From: JAKAGE01 sp964416665
GTDB lineage: Bacteria > Patescibacteriota > Minisyncoccia > UBA6257 > 2-01-FULL-56-20
Reading direction: 5' to 3'
NCBI GenBank assembly: GCA_964416665.1
Contig: CAYQFA010000007.1
Coordinates: 1 to 26,510 of the forward strand
DNA length: 26,510 nucleotides
The notes under the pieces were generated by a model. That model did no database searches. It was not told the DNA's origin and worked only from the letters and a program-made list of their open reading frames with translations. Positions 6,907 to 15,006 of this stretch are shown in pieces. Each line of letters starts with the position of its first letter. Within the stretch, counting starts at the first letter, position 1. The translations under genes and the position numbers were made by a program.

Positions 6907-8352
6907 TTATTTTACGCGCGGGAACAGGATTCCCGGTTTTTTCACGATGATCGAACCATCCTTATGCACGACCGCCGCAGCCAAAGCACGGGCGGTTTCC
7001 GGCATGAACGGCACGAGCTCGCGCGAAACAGCCTCGAGTAAGGAGATGAGATTGAATAATACTTTCGCGAGCTCATCTTTGTCTTTTATTTCCCATATCT
7101 TCTTTTCGTTCACGTAACGGTCGCCGAAGGTGATGGCTGTCCAGATCGCCGCCAGCGCATCGCCGAATTTCAGCTGTCCCATTTTCGCGGTAACGGTCTT
7201 TTGCATGGCGCGGATTGTCGTCGCAAATTCATCGTCGAGCTTTCCGTCGGGCACCGATGTCTTCTCCGCGATCGTGAGCACCCGCGCCGTGAAATTCCCC
7301 AAACCGTTCGCGAGGTCGGCATTGTAGCGCTCTTTCATCTTCGCCTCGGAAAAATCGCCGTCTTCGCCGTAGGGCACCTCGCGCAATAAGAAATAGCGCA
7401 CGGCATCGTTGCCATAGCGCGCGACAAGATCGAGCGGGTCGATGGCATTGCCGAGCGACTTGGAGATCTTTGTGCCGTTGACCGTCAGGAAACCATTCGC
7501 GATGATCTGTCCGGGCAGGGGCAACCCCGCGGACATAAGCATCGCCGGCCAGATCACGGCATGGAAACGCAAAATGTCCTTTCCGACGGCATGCATGTCC
7601 GCTGGATGCTCTTCCCATCGCTCGATACCGACCACGGAAATATAATTGACGAGCGCATCGGCCCAAACGTAGATGACCTGATGCGGATCGTTCGGTACCG
7701 GGATCCCCCACTCCTTCTTCTCGCGCGAGAAGCTGATATCCTCCAACCTCTGCTCGACAAAGCTCTTCACCTCCTGAAAGCGGTGCGCGGGCGCGACAAA
7801 ATCCTGATGGGTCTCATAGAAATCCAAAAGCTTTTGCTGATAGTCCGAAAGGCGGAAAAAATAATTCTCCTCGGTCACGAGTTCCGGTTCCGTTTTATGC
7901 TCGGGGCAAAGTCCGTCAACAAGCTCCTCCTCCTTCATGAAGGCCTCATGCCCCTTGCAGTACAATCCCTGGTACGTCCCCTTGTACAGGTCGCCCGCCG
8001 CGTCCATCCTCCCCCAGAAATCGTTCACGGTCTCAATATGCCGCTCTTCCGTGGTGCGAATAAAATCGGTGTAGCTGATGCCCATCTTTTGCCATGCCGA
8101 CGTCCAAATGTCCGCCATGCGATCAACATACGCATGAGGCTCCTCGCCGGTCTTCGCCGCCGCGTCAACGGTCTTCTGGGCATTCTCATCCACGCCCGTC
8201 GAGAAGACCACGCTTTCGCCCTGGGCGGCACGCCAGCGCGCCAGCGTATCGGCGACGATCGTTGTATACGCGGTGCCGATGTGCGGCACGCCGTTCACGT
8301 AATAGATCGGCGTTGTAATATAGAACTCTCCGTGGTTGTCGTTATTGTCCAT
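6907..8352 (-). CDS. metG: Methionyl-tRNA synthetase
   Basis: 481 residues, class I synthetase charging tRNA-Met in the cytoplasm. It begins with the MetRS N-terminal pattern FYITTPIYYVNGVPHIGTAYTT, carrying the HIGH-type motif HIGT (24-27). It continues with FSTGVDENAQK (50-60) and ends the catalytic part with KISKS (295-299), the KMSKS loop. The insertion between the two halves carries C132-x2-H135 and C149-x2-H152, a Zn-knuckle-like CCHH set rather than four Cys. An alpha-helical anticodon-binding region follows to about residue 470. The C-terminal EMAP/Trbp111-like tRNA-binding domain of longer MetRS is absent. The gene lies 21 nt after the permease gene and 5 nt before tatD. A TATAAA at 8358-8363 lies 5 nt before the ATG, so an internal leaderless promoter is possible. 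Confidence 0.97.
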   Translation of the reverse strand: MDNNDNHGEFYITTPIYYVNGVPHIGTAYTTIVADTLARWRAAQGESVVFSTGVDENAQKTVDAAAKTGEEPHAYVDRMADIWTSAWQKMGISYTDFIRTTEERHIETVNDFWGRMDAAGDLYKGTYQGLYCKGHEAFMKEEELVDGLCPEHKTEPELVTEENYFFRLSDYQQKLLDFYETHQDFVAPAHRFQEVKSFVEQRLEDISFSREKKEWGIPVPNDPHQVIYVWADALVNYISVVGIERWEEHPADMHAVGKDILRFHAVIWPAMLMSAGLPLPGQIIANGFLTVNGTKISKSLGNAIDPLDLVARYGNDAVRYFLLREVPYGEDGDFSEAKMKERYNADLANGLGNFTARVLTIAEKTSVPDGKLDDEFATTIRAMQKTVTAKMGQLKFGDALAAIWTAITFGDRYVNEKKIWEIKDKDELAKVLFNLISLLEAVSRELVPFMPETARALAAAVVHKDGSIIVKKPGILFPRVK

Positions 8353-8373
8353 ATGCTTTTATACCCTACTATA

Positions 8374-9393
8374 CTACGAATTCGACGAAACCGCCGCCCC
8401 CGCTCTCTTTTTATTCGACCAGTCCTGGATGACCTCCTGGAACACCGCGGCGGCAGGAACGGAAATGATGACCCCCAACATTCCACCGATCTCGGCACCG
8501 ATCAGCAATGCGACGATGACAATGACCGGGTGCAGCCCGACGGAGCGGCGCGTGAGAAGCGGTACAAGGATGTTCGCCTCGAACTGTTGCGCGATCAAAA
8601 AGAAGATCAGAGTATAGACCGCGAGCGTGGTGGAAGTAAGCAACGCGGCGACGATCGCGATGGCACCGGAGAGGATCGGACCGAGGAACGGCACGAGCTC
8701 GAAGAACGCCGCGAGCACGGCGATGAGGAACGAGTATTTCACCCCAAGCAGGGCGAGACCAACCCAAACGGTACAGCCCATGATAAGGCTGAGGAAGAGC
8801 TGCATGCGGAACCACGCTCCGATAAGATGCTTCGATCTGCTGTAGATGCGCATCGTCGTCTCCTCATAATCCGGCGGCGTCACGACCTTCAAGAATTTTT
8901 CCACGCCGTCGTGCCCGAGGCTCAGGTAGAACGAGCTGATAATGACGGCGATCGCAAGGCCGAAGCTCCCGACCGCGTTCGAAAAGAGCGACAGCGGCGA
9001 CGTCTGACTTGAAATGAGCCGCGCCGAGAGACCACCGATCGTCGCGCTTACCGATTGCGAAGCCTGGAAATTGAGCAGGAAACTCCACGCGCCCAGGCTT
9101 GAGGCATTGACTCCGGCGAAGATCGTGTTGATCTCGACAAGCAGGAACGGCACCACGGTGTAAAGGATCAAAATGAAGACGATGAGCGCCGCAAGAAAAA
9201 TAAAGATGACGCTCACGCTCCGGGGAAGTTTTACGCGGGACTCAAGTGTGTCGACAACGCCCTCAAGGCCTGACGATATGACGACGGCCAAAAACAGTCC
9301 AAGCAGGATCTGGCGTCCCTCGTAGAGAACGCCGACGAGCACCGCGAAGACCAGTATCTTCCAGAGCATGCCCCACGAGATGTCGATGGTCAT
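8374..9393 (-). CDS. AI-2E family (PerM-like) membrane protein
   Basis: 339 residues with the layout of this family. Hydrophobic segments occur near 10-42, 58-88, 140-160 and in a dense C-terminal set between about 205 and 320. The family signatures include FELVPFLGPILSG and the terminal VGLHPVIVIVALLIGAEIGG followed by GVIISVPAAAVFQE. Members form polytopic inner-membrane pentamers; reported activities include AI-2 export and Na+/H+ exchange, so the substrate here cannot be named. The gene starts 5 nt after the M16 peptidase stop and is followed 21 nt later by metG, so it is translated from the shared leftward transcript. The C-terminal tail (DWSNKKRAGAAVSSNS) is polar and presumably cytoplasmic. 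Confidence 0.92.
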   Translation of the reverse strand: MTIDISWGMLWKILVFAVLVGVLYEGRQILLGLFLAVVISSGLEGVVDTLESRVKLPRSVSVIFIFLAALIVFILILYTVVPFLLVEINTIFAGVNASSLGAWSFLLNFQASQSVSATIGGLSARLISSQTSPLSLFSNAVGSFGLAIAVIISSFYLSLGHDGVEKFLKVVTPPDYEETTMRIYSRSKHLIGAWFRMQLFLSLIMGCTVWVGLALLGVKYSFLIAVLAAFFELVPFLGPILSGAIAIVAALLTSTTLAVYTLIFFLIAQQFEANILVPLLTRRSVGLHPVIVIVALLIGAEIGGMLGVIISVPAAAVFQEVIQDWSNKKRAGAAVSSNS

Positions 9394-9398
9394 AACAG

Positions 9399-10670
9399 CT
9401 ATAACGTTAGGATGCGTTCAAAGGTTTCCGATTTCCTATACGGGCCCACGATGGCGAGATTGAGCCCTTTATTCTTAATGACCGCCCGCGCCGTCGCCCG
9501 GATCTCCTCCGCGGTGACCTTCTTTATCTTTGCCATAAGCTCCTTTGGCGGCACGATCACCTTCGTAACGATCTCCTGTCCTCCATAGAAGCTCGCCAGC
9601 TCATCGGAGGTCTCAAGCCCCAAGATGAGATTGCCAAGCATATGATCCTTGGATTTTTGGAGTTCCTTCTCGGGAACCAGCTCGTCGCGCAGGCGCTGAC
9701 ATTCCTTGAGGATCGCCTTGATCACTACTTCCGTTTTGGCGTGGTCGACGCCTGCCGAAATGCCCAAAAGCCCGTGGTCAAGCGCCAGATCGGCACCGGC
9801 GCCGATGTAGTACGCCGCGCCAAGCTCCTCACGCACGCGCATGAAAAGACGCGAGCTCATTCCCCCGCCCAAGACGTCGGCCAGCACCCGTAAAATAAAA
9901 CGACGCTCGTCGAAGACATCGAATGCACGAAATCCCATCACGATATGCGCCTGATCGGATTCCTTGAAATGGACCGTCGCCTTTGGCGCCGACTGGCGTT
10001 CGACGGTCTTCTTTTTCGCTATCACCGGACGTCGCGCAAGGCTGCCGAACGATCCGCGGATCTGTGCAAGCACCGCTTTATCTTCGAACTTTCCGGCCAC
10101 GATGACGATCGTTCCCGGCATCACATATCGTTCGTTGCGGTACGCGACAAACTCATCGCGGCCAAGCCTTTTGATGGTCTCCTTCTCGCCGCCGACGTCC
10201 CACCCTGCCGGCTGGTCACCGTACACCAACGTGTTGAATATCCGCTGTGCCTTCGCCGGAAGATCGTCCTCGTACATATTGATCTCCTGGATGATGACAC
10301 CGCGTTCCTTCTCGATCTCATCCGCGTTGAAGACCGGGTTCAGATAAAGATCGGAGATGATGTCCAAAATTTTCGGCAATTTTTCCGCCTGGGCCTTCGC
10401 CCAGTAGCCGGTGTATTCCTGATCGGTGAACGCGTTCGATTGCGCGCCGAGCGCCGCAAGCTCGTGCGCGATCGCCCCCGGCTTCGGACGATTCGTCGTT
10501 CCCTTGAACATCAAGTGCTCCAAAAAATGCGAGACACCATTGATGCGCTTCGTCTCGTATTCGGAACCGGCCTCGACAAGAATGAGCACGGTCGCCGCAA
10601 GATTTGCGGGCTGCGGCACAAAAAGGACGCGAAGGCCGTTCTTGAGGGTTATTTTTTTGACATCCTTCAT
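9399..10670 (-). CDS. M16 family zinc metallopeptidase (pitrilysin/MPP-like)
   Basis: 423 residues, the usual size of single-chain bacterial M16B peptidases. The inverted zinc motif HFLEH is at 48-52, and the third ligand E129 lies in VIIQEINMYED, matching the HxxEH-x76-E spacing. The C-terminal half carries the second M16 domain with the substrate-binding region (GGGMSSRLFMRVREELGAAYYIGA). Such enzymes cut short or unfolded peptides. No signal peptide is visible, so it is probably cytoplasmic. The start is supported by a good ribosome-binding site, GGAGA at 10676-10680, six bases from the ATG. The gene lies 12 nt after the transglycosylase gene and 5 nt before the permease gene within one leftward operon. 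Confidence 0.95.
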   Translation of the reverse strand: MKDVKKITLKNGLRVLFVPQPANLAATVLILVEAGSEYETKRINGVSHFLEHLMFKGTTNRPKPGAIAHELAALGAQSNAFTDQEYTGYWAKAQAEKLPKILDIISDLYLNPVFNADEIEKERGVIIQEINMYEDDLPAKAQRIFNTLVYGDQPAGWDVGGEKETIKRLGRDEFVAYRNERYVMPGTIVIVAGKFEDKAVLAQIRGSFGSLARRPVIAKKKTVERQSAPKATVHFKESDQAHIVMGFRAFDVFDERRFILRVLADVLGGGMSSRLFMRVREELGAAYYIGAGADLALDHGLLGISAGVDHAKTEVVIKAILKECQRLRDELVPEKELQKSKDHMLGNLILGLETSDELASFYGGQEIVTKVIVPPKELMAKIKKVTAEEIRATARAVIKNKGLNLAIVGPYRKSETFERILTL

Positions 10671-10682
10671 ATATATCTCCTG

Positions 10683-12158
10683 CTAGCTGGTGATCGTCTT
10701 GATATCCGCGTCGAAGCTCTGCGCGCGCTCAACCACCGCCTCGCCATAGGTCCAAAGATAGTTCTTCCAGCGGCCGCCGGCATAGTATTTTGCCGCCGTG
10801 CACCGCTCTTGGTCGATGGACGAACTATAGATCGCCTGACAGCCGGTCATGCCGTCCTCGAGATAAAGCCCCGTCGCGACGAAGGCATCCGAGTTGCTCC
10901 ATGGCGACGGCGGATTGTCGCCGGTGACCTTGGTTATTCCCGATGCATAGAGTTCCCAGGTTGATGGCTCGAATTGCGCGGGGCCCATTGCGCCGCCGTA
11001 GGCACCGTCCGCGTTCGCGCACGACACCATCATCTCGTTCGGGTCTAAATTGAGCGCCGATGTGATCTGTAAAAAGGTCGGAATGTTCGACGGGCTCATC
11101 GCTGTCTTATAGTTGCACTGCCCGACGTTCTGGCCAAGTGCCGACTCCCTGTCGAGGATCGCCAGGATGAACGCCGGATCGATGCCGGTGGCACCCGACG
11201 CAAGCTTCGCATATTGATACGCATCCTCGAATGAGAGCTGTCCGCCGCCGAGCAGTTGGAAGATGCGGTTCCGGATCTGCGCCGCCGAGGCCTGCGTCTG
11301 CACGAGAAGCGCCTGATATTTCGATTCCTGTCCTTTCGTTTCCGTGAGCAACTCCGTCTTTGAGCTCTTCGTGCTGGCAACCTCCTGCGCCTGCGCCTGT
11401 TGATATGCCACCGCGCTTGCCGCGTCAACCTTCGATGCCTCGAAATCCTGCTCCTGATTCTGTAGTTGGCTTTGCAGATCGGTGACCTGCTGCACGGTAA
11501 CGCGAAGATCGTTCTGCAACAGCGTGATATTCTGGGTCTCGTTCCAAAAATCCGAAAGCCGCGGATTCTTCAAGAATATTTCGATAAGGCTGACCTGGTC
11601 GCTTTGGTACAAACTTTCCACCAATTGCCCCATGGCGGCTTTTTTACTGATAAGATCCGCCTGCGTAACGCCGATCTGGTTCTGCGTATCGGAGATCTGC
11701 GCATCGAGCTGCTTGATGGTAAGGCTCGTCGCCTGGATCTGCAGATTGAGTGATGCTATTTTTGCGTTCAATTCGGATATCTGGCCGTTCAAGGTGTTTC
11801 CCTGGCTCTGGTAGCTCTGGATCTGGCCCTGATATTGGTCGATCTGCGTTTCAAGCTGCTGCAATTGACCCTCGAGCTGGGTACGCTCAGCGGTAGGGTC
11901 GGTGCTCGTCGCCGCCGTGGTCGCATCACCCGAAGCCTTCGTGAAAAGCGTCGGTGCCGCGGCGGAGCCGAAGATCAAAAAGATGCCCGCAAAAGCATAA
12001 ATAGCATATCGGGCCGTTTTCGTGAAAGGGATGCGAATGATCCTCTCTTTGTTCAAATTGAGCCGTTCCGGGATCGGACTGAAGGCGGTCCAGTTGTTCC
12101 CGTTCTCTTTGTCGCGGGAAACATCCCCCAGGACCTTCGGTTTCAAGAGCCTATTCAT
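10683..12158 (-). CDS. Membrane-anchored coiled-coil protein with lytic transglycosylase (SLT/MltB-like) domain
   Basis: 491 residues from the ATG at 12158; a TTG at 12179 would add seven residues but overlaps a TATAAT box. A basic cytoplasmic N-terminus is followed by one membrane helix (about 50-68). A long Gln-rich coiled coil (about 90-303), of the kind seen in EnvC/CwlO-type cell-wall hydrolase regulators, comes next. The C-terminal domain contains FILAILDRESALG, whose Glu338 is the expected catalytic acid, then GGAMGPAQFEPSTWELY (about 388-404) and a YYAGGRW segment, all typical of soluble lytic transglycosylases. Four Cys in this domain could form disulfides. It should sit on the outer face of the membrane and cleave peptidoglycan during growth, division or assembly of surface machinery. 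First gene of the leftward operon. Confidence 0.88.
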   Translation of the reverse strand: MNRLLKPKVLGDVSRDKENGNNWTAFSPIPERLNLNKERIIRIPFTKTARYAIYAFAGIFLIFGSAAAPTLFTKASGDATTAATSTDPTAERTQLEGQLQQLETQIDQYQGQIQSYQSQGNTLNGQISELNAKIASLNLQIQATSLTIKQLDAQISDTQNQIGVTQADLISKKAAMGQLVESLYQSDQVSLIEIFLKNPRLSDFWNETQNITLLQNDLRVTVQQVTDLQSQLQNQEQDFEASKVDAASAVAYQQAQAQEVASTKSSKTELLTETKGQESKYQALLVQTQASAAQIRNRIFQLLGGGQLSFEDAYQYAKLASGATGIDPAFILAILDRESALGQNVGQCNYKTAMSPSNIPTFLQITSALNLDPNEMMVSCANADGAYGGAMGPAQFEPSTWELYASGITKVTGDNPPSPWSNSDAFVATGLYLEDGMTGCQAIYSSSIDQERCTAAKYYAGGRWKNYLWTYGEAVVERAQSFDADIKTITS

Positions 12159-12167
12159 TGCCCTCTT

Positions 12168-12173
12168 ATTATA
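12168..12173 (-). promoter_or_regulatory. -10 box (TATAAT) of the transglycosylase operon
   Basis: A perfect TATAAT lies 9 nt before the ATG at 12158, so the predicted transcript starts only 2-3 nt upstream of the start codon. No convincing -35 hexamer is visible (TTCTGC is the best at 17 nt). It sits directly downstream of the palindromic element at 12191-12336, consistent with a new transcript starting after termination. Confidence 0.5.
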
Positions 12174-12190
12174 ACTCAAAAAAGATATAT

Positions 12191-12336
12191 GCAGAAGACA
12201 CCAAATAACAAAAATATCCTCTGAATAAAAAGGGTATGCCGGAGGCGCGAAGGCGCCGAGGCGTAGCGCGTTTTCAGCAGAAAACGACGCGACCCTTTTT
12301 ATTCAGAGGATATTTTTATTATTTGGCGTCTTCTGC
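12191..12336. repeat. 146-bp palindromic element with 45-nt arms, overlapping the 3' end of rplY
   Basis: The left arm 12191-12235 and right arm 12292-12336 are inverted copies matching at 43 of 45 positions. Both mismatches become G-U pairs if the minus strand is transcribed, so the leftward RNA can form an uninterrupted 45-bp helix. The 56-nt interior is GC-rich and contains smaller hairpins: GGCGC/GCGCC (about 12243-12256) and CGTTTT/AAAACG (about 12268-12285). The right arm contains the bL25 stop codon (12319-12321) and its last five codons. Arms carry AAAAAGGGT...ACCCTTTTT at their inner ends, so a bidirectional terminator is plausible. A small inserted mobile repeat (MITE-like) is the alternative. 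Confidence 0.85.
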
Positions 12337-12978
12337 GGCCTTCCCGGCGTCGCGTTCAGCTTTCTTCTCTTCGGCTTCCGATTTGATCGCAGAAACATCA
12401 ACCGGGGTCTCTTCCACTACCACTTCCTCCACTGCTTTAGGCGGCGTTGCGGTCGCGATGGCGGCATCGTCGTCAAGGTGTAAAGTAACGCCCTTGGGAA
12501 CTACGATATCCTTCACATAAATGCTCTTGTCGATGGCATCAAGGGCGGCAAGGTCGACAATAAAAGAGTGCGGCAGATCCTGTGGAAATGCTTCCACTTC
12601 GATCTCGGCGATCGCTTTATTGATGACTGCGGCGAACTCCTTGACCGCTGGCGATTCGCCGACGAACTCAATGGGAACATGCGCCCTGATCTTCTCGTCC
12701 ATACGAACCTCATAGAAATCGATGTGGACAATGTCGCTCATGACGCTGTCGCGGGACACCTCGTGGACCATGACCGGATGGCTTTCTTTGCCAAGACGCA
12801 ACGTGATGATCGTCGTCTCACCAGCTTCCTTGAAAACCTTGCCGAATTCCTTAGCGGGAACGGAAAGGTGGACGTTCTTGGTGCCGTGGCCATAAAGCTC
12901 GGCCGGAACCAAACCCTCTTTGCGGAGCGTCCTCACTTTTTTGCCGACAATCTCGCGTGGTTGTACTGATAATTCCAT
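12319..12978 (-). CDS. rplY: Large ribosomal subunit protein bL25, long (CTC/TL5) form
   Basis: 219 residues. The N-terminal 5S rRNA-binding domain (about 1-92) carries the family pattern KKVRTLRKEGLVPAELYGHG and ends VHIDFYEV. The C-terminal TL5-type beta domain (about 95-180) includes AHVPIEFVGESPAVKE and FPQDLPHSFIVDLAALDAID. A charged Glu/Lys/Ala tail (about 185-219) closes the protein. It binds 5S rRNA in the 50S subunit. The gene is transcribed divergently from the response regulator at 13092 with 113 nt between them. A -10 box 7 nt before the ATG implies a leaderless mRNA. The final codons lie within the palindromic element at 12191-12336, so part of the C-terminal tail may be derived from that element. 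Confidence 0.95.
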   Translation of the reverse strand: MELSVQPREIVGKKVRTLRKEGLVPAELYGHGTKNVHLSVPAKEFGKVFKEAGETTIITLRLGKESHPVMVHEVSRDSVMSDIVHIDFYEVRMDEKIRAHVPIEFVGESPAVKEFAAVINKAIAEIEVEAFPQDLPHSFIVDLAALDAIDKSIYVKDIVVPKGVTLHLDDDAAIATATPPKAVEEVVVEETPVDVSAIKSEAEEKKAERDAGKAAEDAK

Positions 12979-12985
12979 AACCGAA

Positions 12986-13013
12986 AGTATAGCAAATCAT
13001 AAGGAAAAAGCAA
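12986..13013 (-). promoter_or_regulatory. Predicted leaderless promoter of rplY
   Basis: On the minus strand, TTGCTT (13008-13013), a 16-nt spacer and TATACT (12986-12991) are followed by 7 nt and then the ATG, so the transcript should begin at or one base before the start codon. The -10 match is 5/6, the -35 match 3/6. Confidence 0.55.
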
Positions 13014-13056
13014 ACACGGCCCGCCCCCCTACGCGCGTTATAAACATATTCCATTG

Positions 13057-13084
13057 TTGTAATAACAAGCACGGGTGGTATTAT
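13057..13084 (+). promoter_or_regulatory. Predicted leaderless promoter of the response regulator/kinase operon
   Basis: TTGTAA (13057-13062), 16 nt, TATTAT (13079-13084), then exactly 7 nt to the ATG at 13092. There is no ribosome-binding site between the -10 box and the start. It is divergent from the rplY promoter within a 113-nt intergenic region. Confidence 0.55.
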
Positions 13085-13091
13085 TATTGAT

Positions 13092-13493
13092 ATGGATCAG
13101 CTTTTACTTAACAAAAAAATACTCATTGCGGAGGACGAGCCGGCAATGCTCAACGCGTTGACCGACAGGTTCAAGCGGGAGGGATGCGTCGTGATTGGGG
13201 CCGAAAACGGTGAAATCGCCCTTGACCTTGCCACCAAGGAGAACCCTGACGTCATCCTTCTTGATATCCTCATGCCAAAAATGAGCGGCATGGAGGTTCT
13301 TAGCGCGATACGCACGGGATCCAACTGGGGAAAAACCGTCCCGATCATAATACTGACCAACCTGTCGCCAAGCGAAAAGATAATGGACGAAGTGGTCAAA
13401 GACGAACCGTCCTATTACCTCATAAAAAGCGACTGGAAGCTTTATGAGATTGTTGAAAAGGTTCAGAGCTGTTTCAGGAAGCCGGTGCTTTAG
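13092..13493 (+). CDS. Single-domain response regulator (CheY-like receiver)
   Basis: 133 residues forming just one receiver domain. The acidic pocket is E14/D15 (ILIAEDEP), the phosphorylation site is D58 (VILLDILMP), the switch Thr is T89 (IIILTN) and the conserved Lys is K112 (YYLIKSD). No DNA-binding or enzymatic output domain follows, so it must signal by protein contact or act as a phosphate relay. It is followed after 27 nt by a histidine kinase gene on the same strand, its likely partner. A predicted leaderless promoter precedes it. The SDW after the conserved Lys, in place of the usual Pro (KP), is slightly atypical. Confidence 0.93.
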   Translation: MDQLLLNKKILIAEDEPAMLNALTDRFKREGCVVIGAENGEIALDLATKENPDVILLDILMPKMSGMEVLSAIRTGSNWGKTVPIIILTNLSPSEKIMDEVVKDEPSYYLIKSDWKLYEIVEKVQSCFRKPVL

Positions 13494-13520
13494 ATCGGCG
13501 GGACAACACCCGCGCCGCGC

Positions 13521-14996
13521 ATGAACCCAAAAGACTCCCCCAATTTTTACCGCTCGCTCTTCGATAATATGCTCGACGGCCTTGCCTACGGCAAGATGAT
13601 TTTCGATGAGCAGGGACGTCCGATCGATTATACCTATCTGTTGGTCAATAAGAATTTTCAGAGGCTGACCGGATTGAATGACGTCGAAGGGAAAAAGGTC
13701 ACCGAGGTGATGCCGGGAATCGCGGCATCCAATCCCGACTGGCTCGAAATCCACGGCCGGGTCGCCACAACCGGAAAGCCGGAACATTTCGAGACATATG
13801 TAGCGCCGCTCGCGGGGTGGTTCTATCTTTCTATATACAGCACCCAGAAAGGTTTCTTTGTGACTATGTTCCAGAACATCACCGAGCGGGTCGAGTCACA
13901 AAAGGAACTGGAGAAATTCAAACTGGCGCTCGATAATATTTCCGACAACGTCATCATCACCGATCCGGAAGGGATCGTGGTCTATGCCAACAAAGCGGTA
14001 GAACATGTGACCGGCTATAAGCCTGAGGAAGCGGTGGGTAAAAAAAGCGGCGCACTTTGGAAAAAGCCCATGCCCAGGGAATATTATCAAAATTTGTGGG
14101 GCACCATAAAACAAAAGAAGGTCTTTTCGAGTGAGATAGAAAACAGGAGAAAGAACGGCGAACTTTATACGGCGGTGATCAGCATTTCTCCTATCCTCAA
14201 TACGAACGGCGAAGTCGAGTTCTTTGTGAGCATCGAACGTGATATCACGCAAGAAAAGGAGGTCGAGCGCGCGAAGAACGAGTTTTTGTCACTCGCTTCA
14301 CACCAACTTCGCACGCCTCCGAGCATCATCAGTTGGTATACCGAGATGCTCCAGTCGGGAGAACTTGGCCCGATAAATAAGAAGCAGACGGACTATCTTG
14401 CGGAGATCTATCAGGCCAACAAAAGGATGATAGCCATCATCAATTCCCTGCTCAATATCTCACGGATCGAGATGGGCACGTTCTCGATCTCCGCAAAGGA
14501 GATCGATCTCAAAGCCATCGTTGATGAAACCGTGAGGGAGCTATCGAGCCAATTCAAGCGAACCATAACATTAAAGACCGACTATGATCCTGCCATGGGA
14601 CTGTTCAAGGCGGATCCGAACATCATGCAGATCCTCATCGACAATCTTTTTTCCAACGCGTTCAAATATAGTCCGCCCGGAAACACGCAGATCGAAGTGA
14701 CGACAAAAATAAAGGATGGCTCCCTGCTTTTAAGCGTCAAAGACAACGGCATTGGCATACCGGCAAAAGATCAAATAAGGGTCTTTGAAAAGCTGTTCAG
14801 GGCGGACAACGCGGTCTCCGCAAATCCTGACGGAACCGGCCTTGGGCTTTATATGGCAAAAAAAATAACGGATGGGGTGGGCGGCAAGATATGGTTCGAG
14901 TCCGGCGAAAGCAAGGGCGCTACGTTTTACGTTTCACTCCCCGCTTCCGGTATGAAAGAAAAGACCGGCACCACCACCCTCGCCCGGATCTCTTGA
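13521..14996 (+). CDS. Soluble double-PAS sensor histidine kinase
   Basis: 491 residues without signal peptide or membrane helix, so a cytoplasmic sensor. A first PAS domain (about 8-122; LFDNMLDGLAYGKMIFDEQG) is followed by a second (about 133-247; ALDNISDNVIITDPEGIVVYAN ending SIERDITQEK). Dimerisation/phosphotransfer helix: FLSLASHQLRTP with H261. ATPase domain: N-box DNLFSNAFKYS (374-384), G1 DNGIGIP (408-414), F-box-like VFEKLFRAD and G2 GTGLGL (438-443), so all catalytic elements are present. It should autophosphorylate on H261 and pass phosphate to the receiver encoded just upstream and perhaps to the one encoded downstream on the opposite strand. The PAS domains could bind a small ligand or cofactor; which one cannot be told. 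The 3' end is 10 nt from the convergent regulator gene. Confidence 0.95.
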   Translation: MNPKDSPNFYRSLFDNMLDGLAYGKMIFDEQGRPIDYTYLLVNKNFQRLTGLNDVEGKKVTEVMPGIAASNPDWLEIHGRVATTGKPEHFETYVAPLAGWFYLSIYSTQKGFFVTMFQNITERVESQKELEKFKLALDNISDNVIITDPEGIVVYANKAVEHVTGYKPEEAVGKKSGALWKKPMPREYYQNLWGTIKQKKVFSSEIENRRKNGELYTAVISISPILNTNGEVEFFVSIERDITQEKEVERAKNEFLSLASHQLRTPPSIISWYTEMLQSGELGPINKKQTDYLAEIYQANKRMIAIINSLLNISRIEMGTFSISAKEIDLKAIVDETVRELSSQFKRTITLKTDYDPAMGLFKADPNIMQILIDNLFSNAFKYSPPGNTQIEVTTKIKDGSLLLSVKDNGIGIPAKDQIRVFEKLFRADNAVSANPDGTGLGLYMAKKITDGVGGKIWFESGESKGATFYVSLPASGMKEKTGTTTLARIS

Positions 14997-15006
14997 TCGA
15001 AGCGGA

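Noticed and set aside
7561..9012. 483-codon plus-strand frame
   Set aside because: Antisense to metG and the permease gene, both with clear family motifs. The translation is Arg/His-rich and featureless, typical of a shadow frame in GC-rich DNA.
9945..10964. 339-codon plus-strand frame
   Set aside because: Antisense to the M16 peptidase and transglycosylase genes, with no recognisable domain.
12159..12179. TTG at 12179 as the start of the transglycosylase protein
   Set aside because: The codons overlap a perfect TATAAT box. The ATG at 12158 is the more likely start.
12236..12520. 94-codon plus-strand frame starting in the palindromic element
   Set aside because: It is formed from the loop of the inverted repeat and antisense of rplY. 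There is no family match or ribosome-binding site.
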